64,000 bases of DNA from DASPHG01 sp963748315 (lineage in GTDB: Bacteria; Actinomycetota; Thermoleophilia; Solirubrobacterales; Thermoleophilaceae): assembly GCA_963748315.1 (NCBI GenBank), contig CAVVIK010000005.1, positions 1 through 64,000 of the forward strand, given 5' to 3'. The notes under the pieces are model-generated. The model was given only the letters and a program-made list of their open reading frames with translations. It did no database searches and was not told the origin of the DNA. Below are positions 28,271 to 37,033 of this stretch, piece after piece (the first letter of the stretch is position 1; the number at the start of each line of letters is the position of its first letter). A program made the translations under genes and the position numbers.

Positions 28271-29148
28271 GGCTCGTGCCCACATATCAGCCGCGGCCGA
28301 GCCCGCTCCACGCCGCCCGCGCCGGCGCGACGACGTCCTTCTGTGCGGCGCTCGCACTCGTCCCGATGCTCTACGACAGCCCGCTCGTGTTGGCGGGCGG
28401 CCTGGCCGCCGCGACGTTCGCCGGAATGGCGGCCGGCGTCGGCGCGGAGCTCGCGCGCGCGGCGCGGCTCGCCGTGCCGCTCGTGCTCCTGATCGTGATC
28501 ATCAACCCGCTCGTCTACCGCGAGGGGGCGACGCTCCTGTTCCGCGGCGGCGAGGTGCTCGGCTATCGGATCGAGATCACGCTCGAAGCGATCGCCTACG
28601 GCGGCGCCGCCGGCCTGCGCCTGTTCGTGCTCGCGCTGGCGCTGGCTCTGTTCTCTGCCTGCGTCGATCCCGATGACCTGCTGCGACTCGTGCGGCGCGT
28701 GTCGTACCGCAGTGCGCTCACCGCGTCGCTCGCCACGCGGCTCGCGCCGGTGCTCGCGCGGGACGCGCTCAGGATGGGCGACGCGGCGCGTTGCCGGCCG
28801 CAGCCGCCCGCGCGCGCAGCGGTCGCGCGCGCGACACTCGCGGGAGCGCTCGAGCGGGCGGTGGACGTCGCGGCGGCGCTCGAGCTGCGCGGGTACGCGT
28901 CTGCGCAGCGGCCGCCGCGCTATGCGGCGCCGTGGTCGCGCCACGACGTGCGCGTGGCGCTGGCGGCGGGGGCGATCACGGTGACCGCAGTCGCTACGCG
29001 CGTGGCCGGGGCGGGCGGCTTCGACCCCTACCCGACGATCACGGTCGCGGCGGCCCCGGCCGACGTCGCCGCGGTCGTGCTGCTGCCGCTTCTCGCGCTG
29101 GCGCCGTTCGCAGGCACGCGTGCTCGGTTGGGGGTGGCGCATGCCTGA
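28267..29148 (+). CDS. ecfT: ECF transporter T-component (EcfT/CbiQ-like)
   Basis: 293-residue membrane protein, the scaffold that couples the ATPases to the S-component in energy-coupling-factor importers. Hydrophobic helices lie at about 25-45, 68-85, 110-132 and near the C-terminus. The cytoplasmic coupling motif is ELRG (206-209), within AALELRGYASAQRP, the conserved 'ARG/RG' helix. ATG 28267 overlaps the lipoprotein stop, and the stop overlaps the ATPase start. The gene is in-line with ATPase and S-component genes, the usual dedicated (group I) arrangement. Confidence 0.9.
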   Translation: MRLVPTYQPRPSPLHAARAGATTSFCAALALVPMLYDSPLVLAGGLAAATFAGMAAGVGAELARAARLAVPLVLLIVIINPLVYREGATLLFRGGEVLGYRIEITLEAIAYGGAAGLRLFVLALALALFSACVDPDDLLRLVRRVSYRSALTASLATRLAPVLARDALRMGDAARCRPQPPARAAVARATLAGALERAVDVAAALELRGYASAQRPPRYAAPWSRHDVRVALAAGAITVTAVATRVAGAGGFDPYPTITVAAAPADVAAVVLLPLLALAPFAGTRARLGVAHA

Positions 29149-30715
29149 GCCCGTGCTTCGTGCCGAGGGGTTCGGCTACCGGTACCCGAGCGCCGCACAG
29201 GACGCGCTCGCGGATCTAACGCTCGCGCTCGAGCCGGGGTCGTTCACGCTCGTCGTCGGCGAGTCCGGCTCCGGCAAATCGACGCTCCTGCGCGCGGCGT
29301 GCGGCCTAGTGCCGCACTTCCACGGCGGCGACGCGCACGGCGAGCTCGAGGTCGCCGGGATGAGCGTCCGCGACCACGGCCCGAACGAGCTCGCCGCGAT
29401 CTGCGCGACGCTCCTTCAGGACCCGGAGACGCAGGTCGTGATGAGCGGCGTGCGCGCCGAGCTTGCCCTGCCGCTCGAGCAGCGGGGGCTCGAGGCGGCG
29501 GCGATCGCCCGCGCGGTCGAGGAGGCTGCGCTCGAGCTGGGCGTCGCCCAGCTCCTGGAGCGTCGCACCGACACGCTCTCGGGCGGCGAGCTGCAGCGTG
29601 TCGCGCTCGCTGCGGCCGTCGCCGGCAAGCCAGCCCTGCTCGTCCTCGACGAGCCGACCTCGCAGCTCGACCCGGTCGCGGGCGACGATCTCGTGTGGCT
29701 CTTGCGGCGGCTGAACGAGGAGTGGGGAACCGCCGTCCTTTTGGCCGAGCACCGCGTCGAGCGCTGCCTGCCGGCGGCGGACCGCGTGCTTGCGATGGAG
29801 GACGGGCGGGTCGTGTTCGACGCGGGACCGGCTGCGTTTCTCGACTGGGCGACCGAGCGCGGCTCCGTGCTCGCGACGCCGGCCGCGCGGCTGTTCTCGC
29901 TCGCCGGAATCGGCCCGCCGCCCGTGTCGGTCAAGGAGGCGCGTGACCGGATTCACGGCGCGGGCCTGGCGCCGGCCGCCGGCGCCGCGGCGCCGGACCC
30001 GCCGAAGGCGGGGGCCCGCCCCGCGTTGCGGTTCGAGGGCGTCTGGCACGAGATCGCCGACGGGCCGGCGATCTTGCGCGGCATCGATCTCGACCTGCGG
30101 CCGGGCGATCTGGTTGCGCTGATGGGGCGAAACGGCGCGGGCAAGAGCACACTCCTGCGCCACGCCAAGGGCCTCGTCGATCCGACACGCGGCCGCGTCG
30201 TCCGCGGCGGCGAGGTCGCGCTACTGCTCCAGAACCCCGGCGACTTCCTGATCCACGAGCACGTGGCCGACGAGGCCGGCGCGGACGCGATCGCGCGCGC
30301 GGGGCTGGCGGGCCGCGAGGCGAAGCACCCGCGCGACCTGTCCGGCGGCGAACGCCAGCGCCTGGCGCTCGAGATCGTGCTCGAGGGAGACGACGTCGCG
30401 GTCGTGTGCCTCGACGAGCCGACGCGCGGCATGGACCGCGGCTGGAAGGAGGTGCTCGGCCAGCGCCTTCGCGAGCTCGCCGGCCGCGGTCTCGCGGTGA
30501 TCGTCGCGACGCACGACACCGAGTTCGCCGCGAGCTGGGCCGAGCGCATCGTGCTGATGGGCCAAGGCAACGTGATCGCCGACGGCTCGGCGGCGAGCGT
30601 CCTCGCCGGCGGCAGGCATTTCGCCACGGACGTCGCGCGCATCCTCGACGGGGCCGGCGGCGCGCTCACGCCCGAAGCCGGCGCGGCGCTCCTGGCCGAG
30701 GAGCTCGTCCGATGA
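29141..30715 (+). CDS. ecfA: ECF transporter double ATPase (EcfA-EcfA' fusion)
   Basis: 524-residue protein with two ABC ATPase domains in tandem. Domain 1: Walker A GESGSGKS (40-47), Q-loop LLQDPE, signature LSGGE (146-150), Walker B VLDEPTS. Domain 2: Walker A GRNGAGKS (329-336), Q-loop LLQNPG, signature LSGGERQR and CLDEPTRGMD. All catalytic motifs are intact in both halves. An Ala/Pro-rich linker (about 278-292) joins them. The two ATPases are normally separate genes or a homodimer; the fusion is also known in some actinobacteria. It powers import through EcfT. Confidence 0.93.
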   Translation: MPEPVLRAEGFGYRYPSAAQDALADLTLALEPGSFTLVVGESGSGKSTLLRAACGLVPHFHGGDAHGELEVAGMSVRDHGPNELAAICATLLQDPETQVVMSGVRAELALPLEQRGLEAAAIARAVEEAALELGVAQLLERRTDTLSGGELQRVALAAAVAGKPALLVLDEPTSQLDPVAGDDLVWLLRRLNEEWGTAVLLAEHRVERCLPAADRVLAMEDGRVVFDAGPAAFLDWATERGSVLATPAARLFSLAGIGPPPVSVKEARDRIHGAGLAPAAGAAAPDPPKAGARPALRFEGVWHEIADGPAILRGIDLDLRPGDLVALMGRNGAGKSTLLRHAKGLVDPTRGRVVRGGEVALLLQNPGDFLIHEHVADEAGADAIARAGLAGREAKHPRDLSGGERQRLALEIVLEGDDVAVVCLDEPTRGMDRGWKEVLGQRLRELAGRGLAVIVATHDTEFAASWAERIVLMGQGNVIADGSAASVLAGGRHFATDVARILDGAGGALTPEAGAALLAEELVR

Positions 30716-32554
30716 CCTGGCAGCTTGCGTCGTTCGCGGTCCTCGCCGTCGTCCTCGCGGCGGGCTTCGCGTGGTACGAGCGTTCGCGCCCGAGCGCGCG
30801 CGTGCTCGCGCTCGTCGCGGCGATGGCCGGCCTCGCCGTGGTCGGGCGGCTCGCGTTCGCGGCGTTCCCGAACGTGAAGCCCACCACCGACATCATCCTG
30901 CTGTCGGGATACGCGCTCGGCGGCGCGCCGGGGTTCGCAGTGGGCGCGATCACCCCGGTCGTCTCGAACATCTTCATGGGCCACGGGCCGTGGACGCCGT
31001 GGCAGATGGTCGCCTGGGGCGGCGTTGGCGTCAGCGGCGCGCTGCTCGCACGCGCGACGCGCGGTCGGGAGCTGGGCCGCTGGCCGCTCGCGCTCGCATG
31101 TGCGGTCGCCGGCGCGGGCTTCGGCGCGGTGATGGACACGTACCAGTGGACGCTCGCGGCCGAGCAGGACCTCGCCACGTGGATCGCGGTGAGCGGCAGC
31201 TCGCTGCCGTACAACCTCGCGCACGTGATCGGGAACGTCGTCTTCTGCCTGCTGATCGGGCCCGGGCTGTTGCGCGCTTTGTCGCGCTACCGGCGCCGCT
31301 TCGAGGTGCGCTGGGCGCCCGCCGCAGCGGCCGCGGGCGCCGTGCTCCTATTGCTCGCGCTGCCCGCCGGCGCATCCGCTGCGTCCCCGAGCAAGCGCGC
31401 GGCCACGTATATGGCGAAAGCGCAGAACAAGGACGGCGGGTTCGGAAGCACGCCGGGCACAGCGTCGGGCGCGCTCTACTCCGGGTGGGCGTCGCTCGGC
31501 CTCGCGGCGAGTGGCCGCAATCCGCGCGACGTGGAGCGCGCGCGGCCACAGCGCGATCGACTACATCCGCTCCGGCGCGCGCCAGATCCGCGACGTGGGG
31601 GAGGTCGAGCGAACGATTCTCGTGGTCGAGGCGGCTGGGCTGAACGCGCGCGACTTCGCGGGACGCGACTTCGTCGCGCGTCTGAACGGCTATCGCCGCG
31701 CCGACAACTCGTTCTCCGGCTTCATCTCGTACACGGCCTTTGGGATCCTGGCGCTGCGCGCCGCCGACGCCGGCACGAACAAGCCGGCGCGCTGGCTCGC
31801 GCGGCAGCAGAACGAGGACGGCGGGTTCGGGCTGTCGCCCAGCGCGCAGTCCGACGTCGACAACACGGGCGCGGCGATGCAGGCGCTGGCCGCGGCCGGG
31901 CGGGGTGGCCCGCTCGACGACGCGGTCGGCTACCTGCGCCGTGCACAGAACGGCGACGGCGGCTTCGGGCAATTCGAGGGCCGCAGCTCGAACTCGCAGT
32001 CGACCGCCTACGCGGTCCAGGGCCTCGTCGCCGCCGGGCGCAACCCCGGCCGCTTCCGCAAGAGCGGCAACTCGCCGATCGGATACCTGCGCGCGCGGCA
32101 GAACGGCGACGGCAGTGTCGACTACTCGCGCGTGAGCGCGCAGACGCCGGTGTGGGTGACCGCGCAGGCGCTGATGGCCCTGAAGCGCAAGCCACTGCCG
32201 TTCGCAGCCGTGCCGCGCCAGCGAACGCGAGCGGCCACCGACTCGAGCGGCGCCGGCGAGGCGCCCGGGTCCGCTGGTGCCGGCAACGGTGGCGGAACGG
32301 CGAAACCACCGAAGGAAAAGCCGAAAGCGGCTGACCAGGACGTGCCCGAGGTGGCACCGGCGCAGGGCATCTCGGAGGACGACACCTCGCCTGTCTTAGA
32401 ACCGACAGATGAGCCCGCGGCGACGGAGCGGAGCTCCGGCCCGTCGTGGCTCGGCGTGGCGCTGACGCTCGTGGGTGCAGCGATCGCGTATTACGCCGGC
32501 CGACGCGTCAGACGCGCGAGCGTGACGGCGAAGAGAACGGCGACCGCGACGTAG
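30712..32554 (+). CDS. ECF S-component fused to an exported alpha/alpha-toroid domain, one frameshift
   Basis: Last gene of the riboswitch operon. Residues 1-190 are an ECF substrate-binding membrane subunit, with KPTTDIILLSGYALGGAPGF and GAITPVVSNIFMGHGPWTPW typical of the family. A hydrophobic helix (about 203-224) then leads outward to four or more repeats of the prenyltransferase/squalene-cyclase alpha/alpha-barrel type: QNKDGGFGS, QNEDGGFGL, QNGDGGFGQ and QNGDGSVDY. A Lys/Pro-rich stalk and a C-terminal helix (WLGVALTLVGAAIAYYAG) end the protein. A single shift near 31530, in a GC run, joins the two frames. The barrel fold is that of the N-terminal domain of intrinsic factor/transcobalamin. 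I infer surface B12 capture directly coupled to import. Confidence 0.85.
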
Positions 32555-33615
32555 CTGACCCAGTCCGCGGTCGCCTGGGCGATCGCGCTGCCGCCGCCGT
32601 TGCCCGCGAGCTGCCCGATCGACCACGCGATGTTCGTGAACGCGAACGCGTATCCCTGGTGCACGCGCGCCTTCTCGACCTCGTCGGAGAGCAGCGCCAT
32701 CGCCGGCGTCCAGAACGCTGCGGTCGTGAGCGCCGTGCACACGAAGAGCACAGCCACGACCGGGGCCGACTCCGGGATCGGCAGCAACACGAGCAGCACC
32801 GCCGCGGCGAGCAGCCCGGCGCGTATCGGCACGAGCCTGCCGCGGCGATCGGAGAAGCGGCCGACCAGCGGGTTGACGATCGTCTCGAGGGTCGCGGCCA
32901 CGAGGTAGGTCCCTCCGATCGCGACGCTGGCGGCACCGAGCGCGTCCATCCGCAGCGGGACGAGGACGTTGAGGACACCCGCGGCGAGCGCGGGCAGCGC
33001 GACGAGCCAGAACCCGAGCCTGACCGCCGGGATGCGCGTGGCCGCGACGACCCGCTGGATGTCGGCAGGCTCGCCCGGCGGCGCCGGCTCGCGCGACGCC
33101 GGCACGATCAGGGCGACGGCGAGGAGCGCGACGCCCGCGAAGACGATCTCCGGCCCGGCCGCGTCCGCGGCGGTGCCGAGGACAGGTCCGACGAGCGTTC
33201 CGGCAACCGCCGCGGCGAGCGGCGTGCCGATCACCTCACCGCGCCGTCCGGCCGGCGCGCGTTCGACGACCCACGCGAAGCCCGCGGCCCACGTGCACGC
33301 GCTCGCCAGGCCCTGCGCGAAGCGGGCGGCGTCGAGGAGCCAGATGTCCTGCGCGAACCCGAACACGAGGCTCGAGACAGCCAGGCCGGCCAGGCCCGCG
33401 AGCGTGGTCGGCTTCACTCCCCAGCGACCGGCGAGCCAGCCGGCGGGAATCGCGGCGACCAGGTTGCCGGCGGCGTAGGCACCCGTGAGGATGCCCGCGG
33501 CGCTCTTGGAGAGGTCGAACTCGTCGACGTAGTGCGGGAGCAGCGGCGCCACCGCCGCGAAGAAGGCGACGTCGAGCAGGGTGATCGCGCTGACGAGCAG
33601 GACCAGGCGGCGCAC
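32491..33615 (-). CDS. MFS transporter
   Basis: Major-facilitator permease with about twelve hydrophobic helices. Between the second and third lies GWLAGRWGVKPTTLAGLAGL (family motif A, variant), repeated in the second half as VGRFSDRRGRLVPIRAG. I use GTG 33615 (VRRLVLLVSAITLLDVAFF); a TTG at 33657 would overlap the divergent gene at 33649. The 3' end overlaps the end of the S-component fusion gene by 64 bases on the opposite strand. Substrate unknown; multidrug-type efflux is the usual annotation. Confidence 0.85.
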   Translation of the reverse strand: MRRLVLLVSAITLLDVAFFAAVAPLLPHYVDEFDLSKSAAGILTGAYAAGNLVAAIPAGWLAGRWGVKPTTLAGLAGLAVSSLVFGFAQDIWLLDAARFAQGLASACTWAAGFAWVVERAPAGRRGEVIGTPLAAAVAGTLVGPVLGTAADAAGPEIVFAGVALLAVALIVPASREPAPPGEPADIQRVVAATRIPAVRLGFWLVALPALAAGVLNVLVPLRMDALGAASVAIGGTYLVAATLETIVNPLVGRFSDRRGRLVPIRAGLLAAAVLLVLLPIPESAPVVAVLFVCTALTTAAFWTPAMALLSDEVEKARVHQGYAFAFTNIAWSIGQLAGNGGGSAIAQATADWVSYVAVAVLFAVTLARLTRRPA

Positions 33616-33648
33616 GGCCTGTCTGACTATCAGAGGTAGGGTCCCGCC

Positions 33649-34086
33649 ATGGCCCAACTGGCCGTGCTCTCTCCGCGCGAGGCCTCGATTTTCGCCTGTC
33701 TCGCCGACACGGTGGTCGCGCCCGAGCCGGTGCTACCGCCCGTGCGCGAGACCGACGCGGTGGCGTTCTTCGATCGCATGATGGGCCGCGCGCCACGCGC
33801 CAACCGGGTCGCGCTGCGCACGCTCCTGTACGCGCTCGAGACCGGGCCGCGGCTGCTCGGCTTCGGGGCGAGGATGCGCAGTCTCACGCCGGAGCGGCGC
33901 GCGGAGTACCTGCGCGCGATCGAGCAGAACCGGCTCCCGCAGCTGCGCCAGCTGGGGAAACTGATGCAGGGCTTCGGGCAGCTCGCCTACTACGGCGACG
34001 ACCAGGTGATGCTCCTGATCGGCTACGACGCCGAGGCGAACGTCGAGCGCGGCCGGTCGGTTCGCGAGCGGGACGGGCGCCCGTGA
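33649..34086 (+). CDS. Small protein paired with a GMC oxidoreductase
   Basis: 145-residue cytoplasmic-looking protein without a signal peptide: SPREASIFACLADTVVAPEP at the N-terminus, then helices ALRTLLYALETGPRLLGF. The 'L...E..ifaaL.DTvvp' pattern resembles small subunits found next to GMC oxidoreductases (gluconate 2-dehydrogenase subunit-3-like), and here it overlaps the GMC gene by four bases. I infer a partner or maturation subunit of that enzyme. Divergent from the MFS gene with a 33-base gap. Confidence 0.65.
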   Translation: MAQLAVLSPREASIFACLADTVVAPEPVLPPVRETDAVAFFDRMMGRAPRANRVALRTLLYALETGPRLLGFGARMRSLTPERRAEYLRAIEQNRLPQLRQLGKLMQGFGQLAYYGDDQVMLLIGYDAEANVERGRSVRERDGRP

Positions 34087-35699
34087 GCGTGCGCCCGACC
34101 ACCGGCGACGCCTACCGCGAGTGGGGCGCGCCGGACCCGCCCGTCGAGCCGCGGGTGGAGGACGGCGCGCGGATCGCGGACGAGCGCTCGGTCGAGTGCG
34201 ACGTGTGCGTGATCGGCACGGGCGCCGGCGGCGCGCCGCTCGCGAAGGAGCTCGCCGAAGGCGGCATGAGCGTCGTGATGCTGGAGGAGGGCAGGCACTT
34301 CACGACCGACGACTTCACGGCCCGGCCGCGCGAGATGTCGACGATCCTCTACCGCGACGCCGGCCAGGTCGTGACCGTCGGGAACACGCCGATCATCCTG
34401 CCGCTCGGCAAGGGGGTCGGCGGCACGACGATGATCAACTCGGGCACGTGCTTCCGCACGCCGGACCCGGTGCTCGCGATGTGGGGCGAGCGCTTCGGGC
34501 TCGACGGCCTGGCCGAGCTCGACCCCTACTTCCGCCGCGTCGAGCGCGAGCTGAACGTCGTGCAGGTGCCGGAGGACCGCGCCGGCCGCAACGCGCTGAT
34601 CGCCAAGCGCGGTGCGGACGCACTGGGGTGGAGGGGCGACTTCATCTGGCGCAACGCGCGCGGCTGCGTCGGCTCCGGCGTCTGTGGCTTCGGCTGCCCG
34701 ACGTCCGCCAAGCAGCACGTCGGCTTGAGCTACGTGCCGAGAGCGTGGGCCGCGGGGGCGACGACGTTCACCGAGTGCCGCGCCGAGCGGATCGAGCACG
34801 ACGGCCGCCGCGCGCAGGCGGTGATCGCCACCGCCGCGGGCGGCGGACGAGTGCGCGTTACGTGCACGCACGTCGTCGTCGCGTGCGGGGCGATCCACAC
34901 GCCGGTCTTCCTCGCCAAGCAGGGCCTCGGCGGGCGCTCGGGCGAGCTCGGGCGCAACCTCGCGATCCATCCCGCGACGGCGGTGCGCGCGCTGTTCGAC
35001 GAGGAGATCGACATGGCGAACGGCGTGCCGCAGTCGTACTTCATCGACGAGTTCGCGGACGAGGGGATCATGCTCGAGGGGGCCGCGGGGCCGCCGGACT
35101 ACGCCGCGATGACATTCCCGTTCGCGGGCGAGAAGCACCGCGAGCTGATGCTCCAGTTCCGGAACATCGCTCAGTTCGGCCTGATGGTCTCCGACCTCTC
35201 ACGGGGCCACGTGCGCGAGCGCGCCGGGCGCGTCGAGATCCGCTACGACCTGAATCGCGAGGACACCGCCACCTTCGCACGCGGGATCGAGCGGCTGTGC
35301 GAGCTGTTCGTCGCCGCCGGGGCGCGCGCGATCTACCCGCCGGTCGCCGGCGTGCCCGAGATCCTCGGCGGCGACCTCGAGCCGCTGCGCCGTGCCGAGC
35401 TGAACGCACAGGACCTCGTCCTGATGGCGTTCCACCCACTCGGCACCGCGCGCGCCGATGCACGCCCGGATCACGGCGTCGTCACCGGCGATCTGCGCCT
35501 GCACGAGATGGAGAACGTGTGGGTGTCGGACGCGAGCGTGATTCCCAGCTCGATCGGCGTGAACCCGCAGATCACGATCATGGCGCTGGCGACGCGCCTG
35601 GCCTACCAGCTGCTCGGCAAGCCGGCGCCGGAAGACGAGCCCGAGCCCGAGTCGATCGCGCGGCCGCGGATAACGCAGCCGCACGCGCTCACGGCCTAG
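34083..35699 (+). CDS. GMC-family FAD oxidoreductase
   Basis: 538-residue glucose-methanol-choline oxidoreductase. FAD Rossmann site CDVCVIGTGAGGAPLAKELA near residue 40; ILPLGKGVGGTTMINSGTCF, the second FAD-binding segment; and C-terminal MAFHPLGTARA and GVNPQITIMALATRLAYQLL, with the conserved active-site histidine/asparagine region. A cysteine cluster GCVGSGVCGFGCPTSAK (about 197-213) is typical of the cholesterol-oxidase/long-chain-alcohol subgroup. The alcohol substrate is not predictable. GTG 34083 overlaps the partner gene. Confidence 0.9.
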   Translation: MSVRPTTGDAYREWGAPDPPVEPRVEDGARIADERSVECDVCVIGTGAGGAPLAKELAEGGMSVVMLEEGRHFTTDDFTARPREMSTILYRDAGQVVTVGNTPIILPLGKGVGGTTMINSGTCFRTPDPVLAMWGERFGLDGLAELDPYFRRVERELNVVQVPEDRAGRNALIAKRGADALGWRGDFIWRNARGCVGSGVCGFGCPTSAKQHVGLSYVPRAWAAGATTFTECRAERIEHDGRRAQAVIATAAGGGRVRVTCTHVVVACGAIHTPVFLAKQGLGGRSGELGRNLAIHPATAVRALFDEEIDMANGVPQSYFIDEFADEGIMLEGAAGPPDYAAMTFPFAGEKHRELMLQFRNIAQFGLMVSDLSRGHVRERAGRVEIRYDLNREDTATFARGIERLCELFVAAGARAIYPPVAGVPEILGGDLEPLRRAELNAQDLVLMAFHPLGTARADARPDHGVVTGDLRLHEMENVWVSDASVIPSSIGVNPQITIMALATRLAYQLLGKPAPEDEPEPESIARPRITQPHALTA

Positions 35700-35743
35700 C
35701 GGGCGAGGTAGGGTCGGCTGGCACCCGACGGAAGGACTGGTCC

Positions 35744-36026
35744 ATGAGCATCGTCGTCCGCTTCAGCCCGACCAATCTCACGGCCGAGCTGTACGACTCG
35801 ACCACCAAGAAGCTCGAGGAGGCGGGGGTGGAGTTCCCGCCCGACGGAATGGACTACCACGTCTGCTTCGGCCAGGGTGGACGACCTACGCGTCAGCGAG
35901 ATCTGGGACTCACGCGAGCAGTTCGAGGCGTTCGGTGAGCGCCTGATGCCCGTGCTGGCCGATGCGGGCGTCGAGTTCTCCGGCGAGCCGGAGATCTTCG
36001 AGGTCCACGCTCTCGAGAAGCGCTAG
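35744..36026 (+). CDS. Small alpha/beta-barrel-like protein, one frameshift
   Basis: A protein of about 94 residues. ATG 35744 after AAGGACTGG gives SIVVRFSPTNLTAELYDSTT, then FPPDGMDYHVCFGQGG. After a shift near 35880 come DLRVSEIWDSREQFEAFGER and EIFEVHALEKR. Size and pattern fit a dimeric alpha/beta-barrel (ABM/EthD-like) protein. No function can be given. The stop overlaps the stop of the minus-strand membrane gene. Confidence 0.65.
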
Positions 36027-36472
36027 GCCGTGCCGACAGGCTCGCTCGGGACGGCGGCGACCTCGTTGAAGTCGTGACCCGTCTCGAGCGGCTCTTCGTG
36101 GCGCCGCTTCCCGGTTCCTGCGGCCGCGATCAGGGAGAGCACGGCGGCGGCCGCCGCGATCCCGAGCACGGTGGTGCGAGCGCTGCGCGGTATCCCGCGG
36201 CCCGCGGTGTAGGTGGCGCCGAAGTCGACGGCGTCGCACACGGCCGCTGCCGCGAGCCACGGCCGCGCGGAGCCGTCGTTGCGGACGGCCGCCTGCAGCC
36301 CGCCGGCTCCGAGCGTCAGGTCACGCGCGCCGACGGCGCGCGAAAGCAGCTGCGGCCCGGGCAACTTCGCCTGCTTGCCGATCCAGGCCTGGTCCATGAT
36401 CTTCGGATTGGCGATGAAGATGGCGCCGATGAGGAATCGGCCGAGCGAGATGACGGCGGCGAGTATGCGCAT
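36023..36472 (-). CDS. Small membrane protein
   Basis: 149-residue protein with three to four hydrophobic segments: ILAAVISLGRFLIGAIFIAN, then LLSRAVGARDLTLGAGGLQ, AAVCDAVDFGATYTAG, and TTVLGIAAAAAVLSLIAAAG. It resembles DUF4267-like proteins with a conserved aspartate in the third helix. ATG 36472 is preferred to the TTG two codons earlier. The C-terminus is hydrophilic. Function unknown. Confidence 0.7.
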   Translation of the reverse strand: MRILAAVISLGRFLIGAIFIANPKIMDQAWIGKQAKLPGPQLLSRAVGARDLTLGAGGLQAAVRNDGSARPWLAAAAVCDAVDFGATYTAGRGIPRSARTTVLGIAAAAAVLSLIAAAGTGKRRHEEPLETGHDFNEVAAVPSEPVGTA

Positions 36473-36526
36473 GCTCAAGGTCTACCAGACCCCGAAAGCC
36501 GCTAAACGGCCGGTACCGTCCTCGCC

Positions 36527-37033
36527 GTGGAGCTCGAGGAGACGATCCGGACACGCCGCACGCACAAGGTCTACGGCTCGGAGCCGGTCGACCGCGCGAC
36601 GCTCGATGAGCTGTTCGAGCTCGCCCGCTGGACACCCAACCACCACCTGACGAGCCCGTGGCGCTTCCGGGTGCTCGGGCCGGAGGCGCGTGAGCGGCTC
36701 AAGGCGTGCGCGGGGTCAGAGGCGGGCAAGCTCGACCGCGCGCCGACGCTCGTCGTCGCGAGTGTCGTGCAGACGGGCGATCCCCAGCAGGACGAGGAGG
36801 ACATGCTGTCTGCGGCGTGCGCGATCTACATCGTGCTGCTCGGCGCCCATGCCCGCGGACTCGCGAACTACTGGCGCACACCGGCGATCCTCCGCACGCA
36901 GGCCGGGTGTGCAGCGGTCGGCCTGGGGGAGGATGAGCACTTCCTCGGCCTGATCCACCTGGGGCCGAAGCGGCAGGAGCAGCCGCCCCCGGAACGGCCC
37001 GACCCCCACGAGTTCGTAACGTATCTGCCGTGA
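36527..37033 (+). CDS. Nitroreductase-family flavoprotein
   Basis: 168-residue FMN-binding nitroreductase fold: ETIRTRRTHKVYGSEPVDRA (the RRS-type FMN phosphate site), ARWTPNHHLTSPWRFRVL, and the later GLANYWRTPAILRTQAGCAA and HFLGLIHLGPKR. The N-terminal RRTHK differs slightly from the usual RRSxR. Likely an NAD(P)H- or F420-dependent reductase of unknown substrate. GTG 36527. Its stop overlaps the glpD start, so it leads the glpD operon. Confidence 0.85.
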   Translation: MELEETIRTRRTHKVYGSEPVDRATLDELFELARWTPNHHLTSPWRFRVLGPEARERLKACAGSEAGKLDRAPTLVVASVVQTGDPQQDEEDMLSAACAIYIVLLGAHARGLANYWRTPAILRTQAGCAAVGLGEDEHFLGLIHLGPKRQEQPPPERPDPHEFVTYLP

